Origin: Cryptomeria japonica
Lineage: Eukaryota > Streptophyta > Pinopsida > Cupressales > Cupressaceae
Reading direction: 5' to 3'
Assembly (NCBI RefSeq): GCF_030272615.1
Contig: NC_081408.1
Span: 407,990,889-408,054,888 of the forward strand
Length of the DNA: 64,000 nt
The notes under the pieces are model-generated. The model was given only the letters and a program-made list of their open reading frames with translations. It did no database searches and was not told the origin of the DNA. Positions within the stretch are counted from its first letter, which is position 1, and each line of letters opens with the position of its first letter. Positions 22,509-33,560 of the stretch are shown one piece after another. A program made the translations under genes and the position numbers.

Positions 22509-25500
22509 TTGAAGCATGAAAGCGATTTCCCAAGCAAAAACCTAATTTGGTGGTTGAGGTATTTATCAGTGAAACTTTTCAAATTTGAAATTTTTGAAAT
22601 GGAAACTTCTAGTATTGTGACAACTCTTATTGCAGATGTCACTGAGAGAGCTCGACCAAATTTTAAGAAACACCCATTTATTTCCATGGAAGATGATCCA
22701 AAGAGTGCATTTTCATCGATTTTGCACGATGTTTTGCATATCAAGGATATTAGGGTTTACACTCACTACAACATCGAGGAGTTGAGAAGCTCTCATCTAT
22801 TGAATCTCTACAATAAGCAATTGATTGATGGAAATTTCAGGCTAAAACTAGAATTCCAAGTATTGGAAGAAAAGGGTTTTGTGTAGTTCGACAAATTTAT
22901 GATGTTCGATGATAACGAATGGGTCTGGTATGTTCTTAGCATAATGCATGACAATTTCATGTGGCTAAATAAGTCATTCAAGATCACCATAAATGCCATT
23001 AGGGTTGTAACTAGTTTGTGTTCATCTGGTGAACTACCCTCATTGAAGTCAGTGAAAAACCAAATTGTCATAGACGCAACCGATTCGAAGTTCGATAAAA
23101 CAACCATGACAATCAATGACATTTTGGAGTATGATGTTAGATTTTCTTCAATGGTGATTAGGTATAAGATATACTACACCAACAAAGAAAAAATTATTTC
23201 CAGAACTGCCATATATGCTACTTATGAGATGGTTCAGGAGAATAAAAATTATGACCTATGTGAACTGCTCTAGAGTGAGCTAATGAAGAACATAACCAAG
23301 ATCAAACAAGACAAGAAACATCCATTCAAATACAAAACTCTGATCTTGTGTTTGTTCTTTTACTTCATGAATGAAGTTCTGGGAGTTGGTCAAGTCCAAT
23401 GGGCTTATGATAGACCTGTAGGAGTGCATATTAGAGAATTACAATACAATGTTGGTGATACTAAGGCCCAAAAAACTATTTTATGGGGTTACTTAAAAAA
23501 AAAATCAGAGTGAAATTCATGATAGGGAGAGGATCCCTAAGTCTATAGTTTAGAAGTATCAGGATACAGTTTGCTTCATGGTGGATACAAACCAATGTTT
23601 GATGGAGGCTATTGAACCCAGGACTGTATGGATCATGCCCATGGGGTATAAGGTAGATGAGAAAATATTAGAACTATATGCTCAACATTTTTAAGCAAGT
23701 CGGTAGATCCCTCTGAGAAGAGATTTGGAACTTATGCTGAAAAGAGTTGAAATTGCACAAGCAATTTAAGAATTCAGAAACCTAGAGGAAAGTAAGGAAG
23801 GAAGTGGAAGTATATGCAAAAAGCATTGGTATCACAAAGGAGGTTGTCCAGGAAGCAAGTAAAAGGAACATCCTACTTGTAGAGGAGCCTATTAAGGAGA
23901 AGAAGGCTAAACTGAAAGTCTCAGCTCCCAAGCCAAAGCAAACCAGGAGCTCTGCACCCTCCTCCGATTCTGCTAAGCTAGTCAAAATTCCAATCAATCC
24001 ATCTGACAAGGGTGAGAAGAGGAAGAAAGAAAAGAGAACAAGAGTTTATGTCACTATGGAGGATGATGAGGAGATAAAGTCTGATGAAGAGGTGAATAAA
24101 ATGAAGACTAAGGGCACCAAAGCTTCAAAAGTCACTAAAGACAAGCCCTCTAGTGAAGGCCAAGACAAGAAGAAGGTGAAGACGGATTCTGACAAATCTG
24201 GCATGTTAGTCCAAGAGGTGGAAGAAGAATTAATAGTACAAGGTAATCTAAAGCCTCTTTCTAATTTTTATGACAAGTTTGATGGTGATGGCAAAAGAAT
24301 TTTAGAGGAAGCTACAATTAAATATTTGAACATCTACAGTAGGGCACTTATAGAAATAATGTCAGAGATTCCAAAAGGTTTGTATGATATCTTGGAAATG
24401 AGAAGACAAACTAATAAAGCTGAAGGAATATGTAATAGTTAGCATATGTCCGGTAATAGCAGTAGAAGAAATGAAAAGAATACTCAAGGAAACCCATCAA
24501 CATTTTAGAAGTAAAACTAAGATAAATAAGATTATGATTGGGCAAGTAGATGAGGTGATAAAGGACACATAGGCAATCTTGAAGCCAATTTTGGAAAGGA
24601 ATCGGTATGATGTTGACTCATTTTCTCAAGCATCACATAAAGAGTAGCCCAAAGATGATCAAGTTGATGTATGTGTTCTTTCTGTTCTAACAGAGGAAGA
24701 TGTAGTTAAAGATAAGTAGGGAGATGAGTTGGATAAAGTGAAGAGGAGATAGGTAATGATAACGAGGATGAGGATACACAAAATCCTCTGGATTAGCCCA
24801 TAGATACAATGCCCTCTGTTGAGACTCAAGCTCTAGTCGTTGATGATGTGGGTCTTAAAGAGGTTAAAACAAAAATAGACGCAGAAGATAAAAGGGTTGA
24901 AGCAAAAGACACTGCATATGATGTAAAAGATTTTCTTGAAAAAGATAAGCAATCTTTTTATGATTTGACATTGTCCCAAGGACCAATTAACTTGTATTCT
25001 CTCTCTCTCTCATCCAGAAGCTAAAGTTAGAATCACTTGCACAAGCTAAGGCAAGAGAGGAGAACTTAAAGTCTCACATAGAGGACAGTGAGCTTGTGAG
25101 TCTTGCATCTGGTATCCTAGAGAAAATAATGCCTGCATTTCAAAAGGATACATCTGATTCCCCTTCTAGCCAGCTGAAAAATTTGATCAATTTCGTAAGT
25201 ACTCATTTTGAGTCATTAGAGAAGTCACTCGAGGTCAAGGTCTGCAATGAATCTAATGCTAAGAGGCTCAAGACATTAAAGAGAATGATTGTAGATGATA
25301 GAGTTGTGTTAGACACTTGTATCAAGAGCATTCAAGATGCATTATCCAAAGGAGGCAATATTTACAAACCATGTCTAACATTGTCAAAGTTTACTAAGAA
25401 TATTGAGAAGCGGTCCAAGGAGCATGAAAAGCAGTTAGCCAGTATATCTCAATCATTTGATCCCTTGTCAGTCTTTGCGGCTAATAATGAAGATCAAGTA

Positions 25501-25791
25501 ATATCTCTACTTGAAAAAATCAAGAGTTTGAGCTATGACAAGGAAAATATTATTGGTAGAGTTGGTGAACTTAAAAGTCACATCACTCCTAAGTTGGACA
25601 CATTGCTCAATGCCTTGAAGGATGCTCAGGATGCTCAGGACACCAGTGAACCCTCATATCTTAAATCAGCAGAGATGCAAGCATACCTATTTATTGGTCT
25701 CACATTTGTTATAGAGTATCTCAAGAAGGGTTGGGATAGCCATTTGGGCTCATTGAAAAACACTTTTACAAATATCTTCAAGTTTTTGTAA
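22509..25791 (+). pseudogene. ORF2 of the non-autonomous element, unknown conserved domain
   Basis: From 22509 one frame runs to 23513 through two TAG codons (22884, 23271). It shows ITINAIRVVTSLCSSGELPS, KFDKTTMTINDILEYDVRFS, then YDLCELL, KNITKIKQDKK and a hydrophobic CLFFYFMNEVLGVGQVQW. After an A-run (about 23500) the frame shifts. The next part (23804-24442) is Lys/Glu-rich and looks disordered. The last part (25096-25791) is helical and charged, probably a coiled coil. The whole would be near 1,100 codons. I believe I have seen the first domain in other plant retrotransposon-associated proteins, but I cannot name it. It is not a protease, integrase or polymerase by any motif I can find. 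Confidence 0.6.
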
Positions 25792-26031
25792 GTTAGTGAG
25801 GTTTGTATGTACACATGCCACTGTATATAGAATTTTGTGTGAATTTTGGCATCTGTATCTCTACCTTTTCCATTGATGTCAAAGGGGGAGTGTATGAAAC
25901 TGAAAAATATTGTATTCATCTTAGGGGGATTTCCAAAATTTTGGAATTTTGAGATTTTGAGTTTTGCAGTGTATATATGTTGGTATTGATTCTGACACTT
26001 AGTCATTTTTTACTGTGTTGTCATCAATAAT
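25792..26031 (+). other. 3' untranslated part of the non-autonomous element
   Basis: Contains AAAGGGGGAGTG near 25882 and TTAGGGGGATTTCC near 25920, G-rich words resembling the true polypurine tract further on. No coding sequence is seen. Confidence 0.6.
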
Positions 26032-26043
26032 AAAGGGGGAGAT
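26032..26043 (+). promoter_or_regulatory. Polypurine tract
   Basis: AAAGGGGGAGAT abuts the 3' LTR start TGTTGGCAAG. It is identical to the tract of the nested copia element at 20985-20996. Confidence 0.88.
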
Positions 26044-27180
26044 TGTTGGCAAGAGACACTGTGCAGGTCATCCAATCTTGTCATTGATGGCATCTAAAGT
26101 AAGATATCTCATCCGCAATGATTGATTTTTCTCTACTAGAAGTCATAATGAAAATTTGGTTAAGTTTGGTGAGTTAGAACAAAGCACACGATAAAATGTA
26201 GTATTTTGGTTAGCATTTCATTTCGGTTAAATTTTTTGTGTTACAGAGATAGAGGAAGATAGTTATATGTTTGGAGTACCTTGTTCCAGAATCTTAGCCT
26301 CTAGTGATGATTGTCGCATGAGTTAGAAGATCTGGTGTACATGTTTTTGGGTTGAACAGTGTGGTATGGACATCTTGGATAGTTGATCATTGTGTAGAAT
26401 TGATGGAGTAATTTTGGTGATTGTTTTTGTGATCGAGGATTTTTAGCTGACATTTGGGAAGCGTGTGGACAATTATTTTTGGTCTGCATATTCATTGGAG
26501 TTCCGATTGAGCCGACTATATGTATGCACATTTCATTATTTGTATAGTGTTCTTGAAGCTGACATGTAGAAGACCTAATTTCGTGTTGCAAATATATAAG
26601 ACCGATGGATATGATCATTTTGTATATTGGTGGATATGTGAAATGTGTTTGTGATCGATTGTGTGCAGTTTCACGTGCACAAGTGAAGGATTTATGCTCT
26701 GAAATATTGTAGAACAATGGAATAGAGTAGTGCAGCAGAGCAGTGTGAGATTAAGTGTTTTGTGCTTATCTGGAACTGTACTTTGGCATTTGTAGATGCT
26801 ATTTTTTAGTTCAGACATTTCAATTATCTTTTGTAAAAGATATTGTAAGACAATGAGTCTTCCTAGGGTCGTAGCCCTTTATATTTTGAGCAGTGAGCTC
26901 TAGGTAGTGTGCCTGAATGCATGTGCACTCCCAATGTAATATTTCTATACTTCTGCAGAGTATATTTATATTGTGGGTCTCATCCCACCATGGTTTTTTC
27001 CTTGACTAAGTTCTCCATGTATAAAAATCTTGGTGTTATGGTGGTGTGGATATTTGCTTTATGTGTTTGCATCTCTCTCTTGTTGATTTGCTTTAAGTGC
27101 TTGAAAGAACGAGTTAATAATGTTATAAATTGCAAAACACTGATTCCCCCCCCCCCTCTCAATGTTCCTCGATTCCAACA
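26044..27180 (+). mobile_element. 3' LTR of the non-autonomous element
   Basis: Starts TGTTGGCAAGAGACACTG and ends CGATTCCAACA. It aligns with 12506-13640 over its whole length. The C-rich tract near the end has grown (CCCCCCCCCCTCTC, about 27145-27160). Confidence 0.88.
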
Positions 27181-27185
27181 AAAGT

Positions 27186-28303
27186 ACCAAGCACATAGTA
27201 GCCTATACTATTATATGGGGTAGAGGAAAAAGTGGGGGATGCAATTGTAAGGACACTATGAAATGCATCAACTATTGAAGAAACAACAATTACAGTCCAC
27301 TCTTCACTTTTTGTACAGGAAGCGGTAGAGGAAGAAGAGAAGAGGCACAAGAAATTGAAGAAGCAACATACAACTCTCAATGCCTCTTTCAATCAATTAT
27401 ATATGGAAAACATTAGATTGAGAAAGGAGATAGCAAAGAAAGAATATTCCTTTGCTATAATAATTGAGCAACGACCTCCTCCCCAGGAACAATACAAGCA
27501 GGTTGGATTGGGAGAATTCGATGATGCTCCTCCCCCCTCCATTTTTTATCTTGAAATGCTAAGTGATAGAAATAGGGCCTTGGCATGGGTAATAAAGAAT
27601 AAAGATAGAATGTTGGATTTGGCCAAGGTCAAGGGAAAATAAAAATGTTTGAAGGTCATGAAAGACACAGTTTTGCATTTACATGGGCATATTTTGAATA
27701 AGTTGGATGAGGTCCATTCCTCATACCAACACATTTTTTAGGTCCATAAGCAAACATAAGACCTTGTCAATTCTTTAAATCGTTGAGGGCTACATGGCAA
27801 CCCATAGCCACAATTTTGAAGGAACTATTATTGACTGTTAAGAATTTACCCTTAGCCTCTCCCAATTATTGGAGCCATGTGGAAGAACTATAATGTAATG
27901 ACTAGAGATTTGCAGTATATTGAGGGTTGGGAGGCACCATTAGAGGAAAAATGAATTCTTTTAAAGATTTGCAGCATTAGACAATTCCCAAAATCTTGGG
28001 AAGGGGTAATCAAATAAAGGCCTTGGAAGAGTGGAAACGAGATTTTGAGATGGCCATACAGTCAGCATTAAATCAACTTACATGGGAAAATCAATCCCTA
28101 AAGGACACATATTATTTGATTATTGACAAAATTTTAGAAGTTGATTCTTTGTATCTAAAATTAAATTTTGAAGTTAAAAATGCAATGGATAATAAGACAA
28201 GGGAAGCATTAAGTAAGTTGCAAGAGCCAAAAACTTTTAGCTGGCCCACCATTGCACAAATTGAGAACTGGCACAAGGAGCATCACACGCTGAAAGAAGA
28301 ATA
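27186..28303 (+). pseudogene. Unrecognised gene family U, copy 1, 3' part
   Basis: Continues the gene broken at 12505 by the 12506-27180 insertion. It reads EEEEKRHKKLKKQHTTLNAS, a coiled-coil-like stretch, then a Pro-rich QRPPPQEQYKQ joint, SIFYLEMLSDRNRALAW and, after a stop at 27640, a further helical section (27996-28303). Gene U copy 2 has the same order near 37560-37760 (coiled coil with N-x-x-L-x-K-x-I, then PPP). Stops and shifts are frequent. Confidence 0.55.
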
Positions 28304-28304
28304 G

Positions 28305-29499
28305 CCAGAAGAAGAGTAGCTTTCCTCATCAGTTTTTGTTTGCCATATTCTTTTTGCAAGATTATTTTGTAGATGGACACTTTTTGGCTCATATTTAGCT
28401 CGTACCTCCCAAGGGCAACATCAACTTCATCACAAAATTTTGAATTCAGATAGGGATGAATGCCAAAATATGGAGACACCTCAGCCCTACTACACTTCAT
28501 CCTGCAGCTCCCATCCCAAGAAGTAGTTATCTCGGTTGCCTCTTCTTCTCTTTCAAAATTGATTTTTGTCTTGTACTGGTAAAGATGCCTTATGACATAT
28601 TCTCATTGTAATGCAACCATTTTTTGACATGTGTACTATTGGCCTAAAGCTTATCATGCTCCCTTGTGCTATAAAAGGAAAATCAAGGCCATTAGTAAAG
28701 GATTATGGAATTAGAAAAGAAGGTAGAATTTATAGGGTATAAATTCTCGGTAATAGAGAAAAGCTTTTGTAGAATCTACTATTTCGTTGTGATCAAAATG
28801 TATACATTATTTTGAATCAATGAAAAGAAGCAATTTAGATTGTCTCCAATTTTGTGTATCCATTATATGAATTAGTATTTTAATGATGCATTGATTTGTC
28901 TTCTATAATGGAGAATGTGTAACTTGGGTAATGAGTCTCTTTTAATGAAAGGGTTAAATACCATGTCTCACTTGCAGTAATGCAATTGCATTATATTGTG
29001 ATTTTCAAAAAGAATCTGAATGTTTGTTTCAACAACATTGTATGTAAGGCATAAATGTTGAACTGGGGTTTATTAAGTGAATGTATACAATCATATGTCA
29101 TGGGTATTATGCAACTTGACTCTGTTACCAGATTAATAGGCACTGGTTCTTACTTTCTTAGTTGTTCCAGGGTCAGTAGAATTTTAATAATCTCTACTTT
29201 CTATTGCAGAAGTAGTTTGGTGTAGGATTTCATCTCCATCTGCACTTTAATGTTGTCAAACCAAGTGAAGCAATTTAAATCAAGGATATCATATTTCCTT
29301 GGTATATTTTCATTGAGATGCATTTGTTATTTAGCAATAACACAGATAGCTTGTCATATGTCAAGGGTATTGCAAGTACACCTGCCTAGGTTTTGCAAAG
29401 CCTGAAGGACAAGAGATCATTAGCCTTTAGCTAAGACATCGTTCGTTGGCCACTGAACTAAAGGTATATTGACTAAGCTTGACAAACTTATAGGAATTC
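28305..29499. other. No recognisable gene
   Basis: Mixed, slightly AT-rich sequence. No domain, LTR boundary or clear tandem repeat was seen. The first 200 bases may still be the 3' flank of gene U copy 1. Confidence 0.5.
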
Positions 29500-30500
29500 T
29501 TTAGATAATCAATTGGAACAACCAGTAGTTGGGAGGGTTGCAAAAAGAAGAGAACTTTGGGAGGTTGAAAGTTTTATATGCTCTACAAAATAGATGTAGA
29601 TAGGCAGAGTTATGGGATTGGAAAACCATTTAGATTTTTTTTGGTCTTTTAGTGCTTTAAGTGGTGCTCTATGGGTGTGAGTCATGGGTTAGTAGCACCT
29701 CTAACTCAAATTGGAAACAACTCGAGAAAGTTCAAAAGCATTTGATCACAAGCAAGTTCAAAAAAATAAAATTAAAAGTTTTATTCCTTATGAGATTATG
29801 TTGAGAGAAATGGGGACAAATTCTACTAAAGCAATTGCTATGATGTGTCTCATAAGATTTTTAAAAAGAGTTAAATAAATGGAAGTTAGTAGATGGCCTA
29901 AGGTTGTTTTCGATGACAACATGAGAAAAATAAATTAGACATGGATGTAATAAAATAGTAAATGGATGAGAAAATGGAATATTTACTTCAATGTTCACCT
30001 CATGAATAACAGAAAGATAAAAGCTTTTGTTTTAAATAAGTTTTGCAAGGGTATATGGGTAAAGTACTAAGGAGAATTTAAAAGAAGTATTGCCCTAGAG
30101 AGTTTAATACCAACTGCAATCATCAACAAAAAATGTGTATAGCAACCAATATTTCATAGAGAGCCAAAATTCTTATTGCTCAATTAAGAACCAACTCTCA
30201 TCAACTACAATGTGAAATGTGGAGGTGGAAAAGACCTAAAGAAGCATGTGAAGAAAGGGTGTGCATTTTTTACAATACTTAGGCAGTTGAATCATAAAAC
30301 CATTTTATTATGGAAAGTATGATACATTCATGGGCATCAGAGACAAGCATGTGAATATAATGACAGTTGTTTCTTGGCACAATTGATTGAATGAGAAGTC
30401 CATTGAGAAGATGGGAAAAAGACTAAAATGCAAAAGACCAAAATGACAAGGTCGATTGTCTCATAGGCTATTTTTAGCCTCATGGACGTTAAAAAGATAT
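29500..30500 (+). pseudogene. LINE (L1-like) C-terminal fragment
   Basis: In broken frames this segment gives VVLYGCESWVSSTSN, WKQLEKVQKHLITSKFK, a weak PYEIM...MG motif, and near 30230 WRWKRPKEA followed by CAFF. This is the order found at the C-terminus of plant L1-type LINE polyproteins (the L-Y-G-x-E-x-W motif after the reverse transcriptase, then a terminal Cys/His cluster). It has many frameshifts and no open frame of useful length, so it is an old fragment. Confidence 0.55.
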
Positions 30501-30965
30501 ATCTATCTATTTTCTTTTTTATTATTTTGTAGGAGCTTCAACTTGCTTGCCTAGACAATAATTAGCATATAAGTATAGTATTTTAGAGAAAATTTATAAG
30601 AAATGTGAGCATTAATTAATATTAACAGGTATTTAATAATGACAATAAGGGGTGGAGTGTAAAAGCTTCTACATATGAATAAAAACTTATTTTTTATGAT
30701 AAATTTGATAGCATTTACATATCAAAATATTAATATTTAATTATGAACAAAATAGTTATAAATAAGAACTACACAAAAACAAATATATATCTTTATCAAA
30801 ATTATAATTTTAAAATAGATGTATAAGTACTATTCATTATTTAGAACTTAAATAATTACCTAGAAATATTAAATGAAAATATTAAAAATAAATCTAATGT
30901 TTCATAATTAAAAAAAAACAAAAAAAAACTAAGTTATTAGTATATATTAATCCCTTTAACAGTAT
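30501..30965. other. AT-rich DNA, no gene
   Basis: Strongly AT-rich with A runs near 30910. Nothing coding or structured was recognised. Confidence 0.6.
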
Positions 30966-31205
30966 AACCTGAGTTGGCCTAGTGGTGGAGAACTTTTGCT
31001 CTTGAAAGAGAGGTCACGAGTTCAAATCCCACAAGGGGGTGAGGTATGTACACCTCTCGACGATAATTTATTTGGGCGTTGATTCTCCCAATGCTGAGGT
31101 GATATTTGACAAAGCGTCTGCCCCTGAGATCGTCTGTGTCCAAGTCAAGTCAAGTCACTTGGATGGTATGGGTCGTGATAGAGAGGTTTTTTTGTTTTTG
31201 TTTTT
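30966..31205 (+). mobile_element. tRNA-derived SINE
   Basis: The head carries an A box TGGCCTAGTGG (about 30974) and a B-box-like GAGTTCAAATCCC (about 31017), spaced 43 bases apart as in a tRNA gene. The two RNA polymerase III promoter boxes are intact. About 190 bases of unrelated body follow, ending in a T-rich tail (GTTTTTTTGTTTTTGTTTTT, 31184-31205). There is no CCA acceptor and no fold into a full tRNA. I could not find a convincing target duplication. Confidence 0.65.
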
Positions 31206-31602
31206 AATTAATTGCCCTGATATGCAGATTCACACGATTATGATTGTGTTGGAACTAGTAAAAATTGTCTAACTTTAGGGACTTCATTTGTCTTTTAAGC
31301 ATCCAAACACCTTAAATCTTATGTTCACATTGGTCATACATTTAATTTGTTATTGACTTCCATTTTTCAATTACTAGTCACTTAAGTCATGATTTGTGTG
31401 TTTCTAAACACATTTCAACTAGCCTATACGCTATAACTTCCTCATTTTTCCTGGTCGGCTCGGTATTTCCTAAGTTCCCAAGTCTTTGATTTCATTTTCG
31501 AAGACGTAAAGTTTGTGACCCATGACCCCTTAATGTCCCCCTTGTCCCTAGTAGAGTCTAAGTGTTCATGTGTGTCAAAATTCATCTAAGTAGTAGGCAC
31601 CA
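31206..31602. other. No recognisable gene
   Basis: Ordinary mixed sequence between the SINE and the hairpin array. Nothing was recognised. Confidence 0.5.
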
Positions 31603-32203
31603 TCATTGGAGCTTAATTATCATCGAGGCCTTTGAAAAGCTCCAATGATCCAATGAAATGGACCAGGAGGTCTCGCATGGCATATAGCCAACATATCAAG
31701 AAAGCTTCTACTATCGTACAATCCAACGATGGGATAGTGGGTGGTGAGTTAGCAACACATCGATGGAACTTTAGATGTCATTGGAACCTTCCCAAGGTTC
31801 CAACGATCCAACAATATAAGAGGTGGCAATGATGTGTCAAGCAATGGATGATATCATTGGAACTTAGCTTATTATTGTAGACCCTTCCAAGCTTTAACAA
31901 TCCAATGATCAAGAGAAGGGGAAGATTGTGTGGCTAGTGGGCCCAAGCCCATCATTGAGACTTGAAACATCATTGGAGCTTCTTCCAGGCTCCAATGACC
32001 GGGTGATGGAGATGAAATGCATGAAGTGGCAGCTTGTGTTGATGCTTATATGGCATATGACGAAGATATCATTAGAACTTATATCATTGTTGGAACATCT
32101 TTCAAGTTCCAATGATGCCATCGTGGGTGATGACAAAGACATCAGTGAAGCTCTAATGCATCATCGTAACATCTTTTGGGTTCCAATGACCAAAGTGATG
32201 ATA
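31603..32203. repeat. Array of about six inverted-repeat (hairpin) units
   Basis: Each unit pairs ATCATTGGAGCTT or ATCATTGGAACTT with its reverse complement after a loop of 3-25 bases. Unit 1: 31603-31615 with 31637-31649 is a perfect 13-bp arm. Unit 2: 31778-31790 with 31794-31806, one mismatch. Unit 3: 31853-31865 with a decayed partner near 31889. Unit 4: 31970-31979 with 31989-31998. Unit 5: 32068-32080 with 32104-32116, one mismatch. Unit 6 (near 32135-32190) is weak. The unit period is about 100 bp. Confidence 0.75.
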
Positions 32204-32649
32204 TGATTTACATTGTTGGAGACTTTTCAAACTTGGTTGATAATCAATGATATTTTAGATCGACGGTGGAGATTTGAATATGCTAATGATCTAACTAACA
32301 ATATGAATGCTCACATGATTTTACATTAATGAGGCATAATTGATTGATTTAAATGGGATTTCTTGCCAAATTCTTATCGTAAATTAATAACAAGAATTCT
32401 CGAAGCTCCAAGCAAAGAAAGATAGTGATTTTGAATGGTTTTCTCTTGTATTGGAAGGGATTTTTTTAGAAGCTTTAAAGTATTCGTTCCATTGAAATAT
32501 TAAGTTATTGTTTTTTCTCTAGCAAATTAAGCTTTATTGCTTTCAATTTGGCTTTTCATGATTCCAGTTAGGATTTTTCATGTAATTGTGTTGTCAAAAA
32601 TCAAATCCTAGATTAAAGCTCACAATAAATTGACCCCTAGGAGTCAACC
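32204..32649. other. No recognisable gene
   Basis: Mixed sequence between the hairpin array and gene U copy 2. No domain or repeat was recognised. Confidence 0.5.
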
Positions 32650-33560
32650 TCAACCTTAGGGCCAAACAACAAAAGAAAGATAGAGAGTTCTACAAGGATT
32701 TGATAGAATAATTTCCTAAATATGTCAAAAGGCTGAGACACCAGCATGGTGTCAACATATAGCTAGATAGGTTTCAAGATGTCTAGAGGGCCTATAGAGA
32801 TGCTATCTTGATAGACGATGGGTATTCCCTATTCAGATACCATTATTGCAAGATGTATCAAAAAATCCCAATCTATAAACCATGCAGACTTGGGATCTTG
32901 CAAGGTTAGTGGTGTAAAATATTTTTATGAATGTGGATTTGATAAGGGCACTAGCTAAAAAATTATGCCCCTAAGAATAAAATCTTTATTGAAGACAGAG
33001 AAGAGTTCATGGACATAACCAAGGACTATATATACCATGTATTTAGATTGGATCCAAGTTTCGAGTTGACTGTGGATTTAGGTTCTTTCAACAAAGAATA
33101 TCATTAACATAAATAGGATTACAAGAGGAAGTGGTTATTGTGTCACAGGCCTAAGAAAGATGATTATTTGTATAAGTTTCCTAATAAATATTAGCCACAT
33201 TTCTCTATGGATTTGTTCTATGGGTGTTTTAAAAGGCATATTATGCAATCTAATGAGTATTGGGATTTGAATCCCATATGCATATGCCCAAAGATGTAAT
33301 GGTTTTAACTACAAATATTCAGAGCTATGAGAACAATCAACCTTTTGATTATGGAAATTATCTCAAATATGACATAAACAAGGCCCTTCCATAGAAAGAG
33401 ACAATGAAACGATCTATTTTTAGAGGTACTCTCTCTTGATTCACATGCTTTTATTTAGAGGATGGGAACTCAATTTGTGGGAAGAGTTGCTAAATATGAA
33501 ACCATATGATAAGAGAGGCATCATGCGACCTATTCAAGAATAGACATTGTATGCTAGAAA
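32650..33560 (+). pseudogene. Unrecognised gene family U, copy 2, 5' part
   Basis: Reads REFYKDLIE (copy 1 has DLHQDLMDLF), ILIDDGYSLFRYHYCKMYQK (copy 1 AIDRGWDNFYY-C) and DYIYHVFRLDPSFEL (copy 1 EAIISCFGLNRNTLKEID). Near 33330 it has NIQSYENNQPFDYGNYLK (copy 1 RIQHPQSNELYDFSTYIQ). The shared order shows common descent, although the two copies have drifted far apart at residue level. Numerous TAG/TAA stops. It is interrupted at 33561 by a minus-strand LTR and resumes at about 36071. Confidence 0.55.

Larger units (their letters stand above)
12506..27180 (+). mobile_element. Non-autonomous Ty1/copia-like element with two ORFs and no pol
   Basis: Two 1.14 kb LTRs (12506-13640, 26044-27180) align end to end. 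The left one is followed by an initiator-Met-type PBS (TGGTATCAAAGC), and the right one is preceded by the polypurine tract AAAGGGGGAGAT. Flanks are AAAGC (12501-12505) and AAAGT (27181-27185), a 5-bp target duplication with one change, inside gene U. Without the nested element at 15174-22437 it is about 7.4 kb. Inside are a coiled-coil/zinc-knuckle gag-like ORF and a large ORF of unknown function. I find no protease DSG, integrase or reverse transcriptase in it, so it must have depended on another element. The PPT and LTR start (TGTTGGCA) are shared with the nested copia element, pointing to the same lineage as possible helper. Confidence 0.85.

Noticed and set aside
30969-31036. tRNA gene
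   Set aside because: A and B boxes are present but the acceptor stem does not pair and the sequence continues into a SINE body with a T-rich tail.
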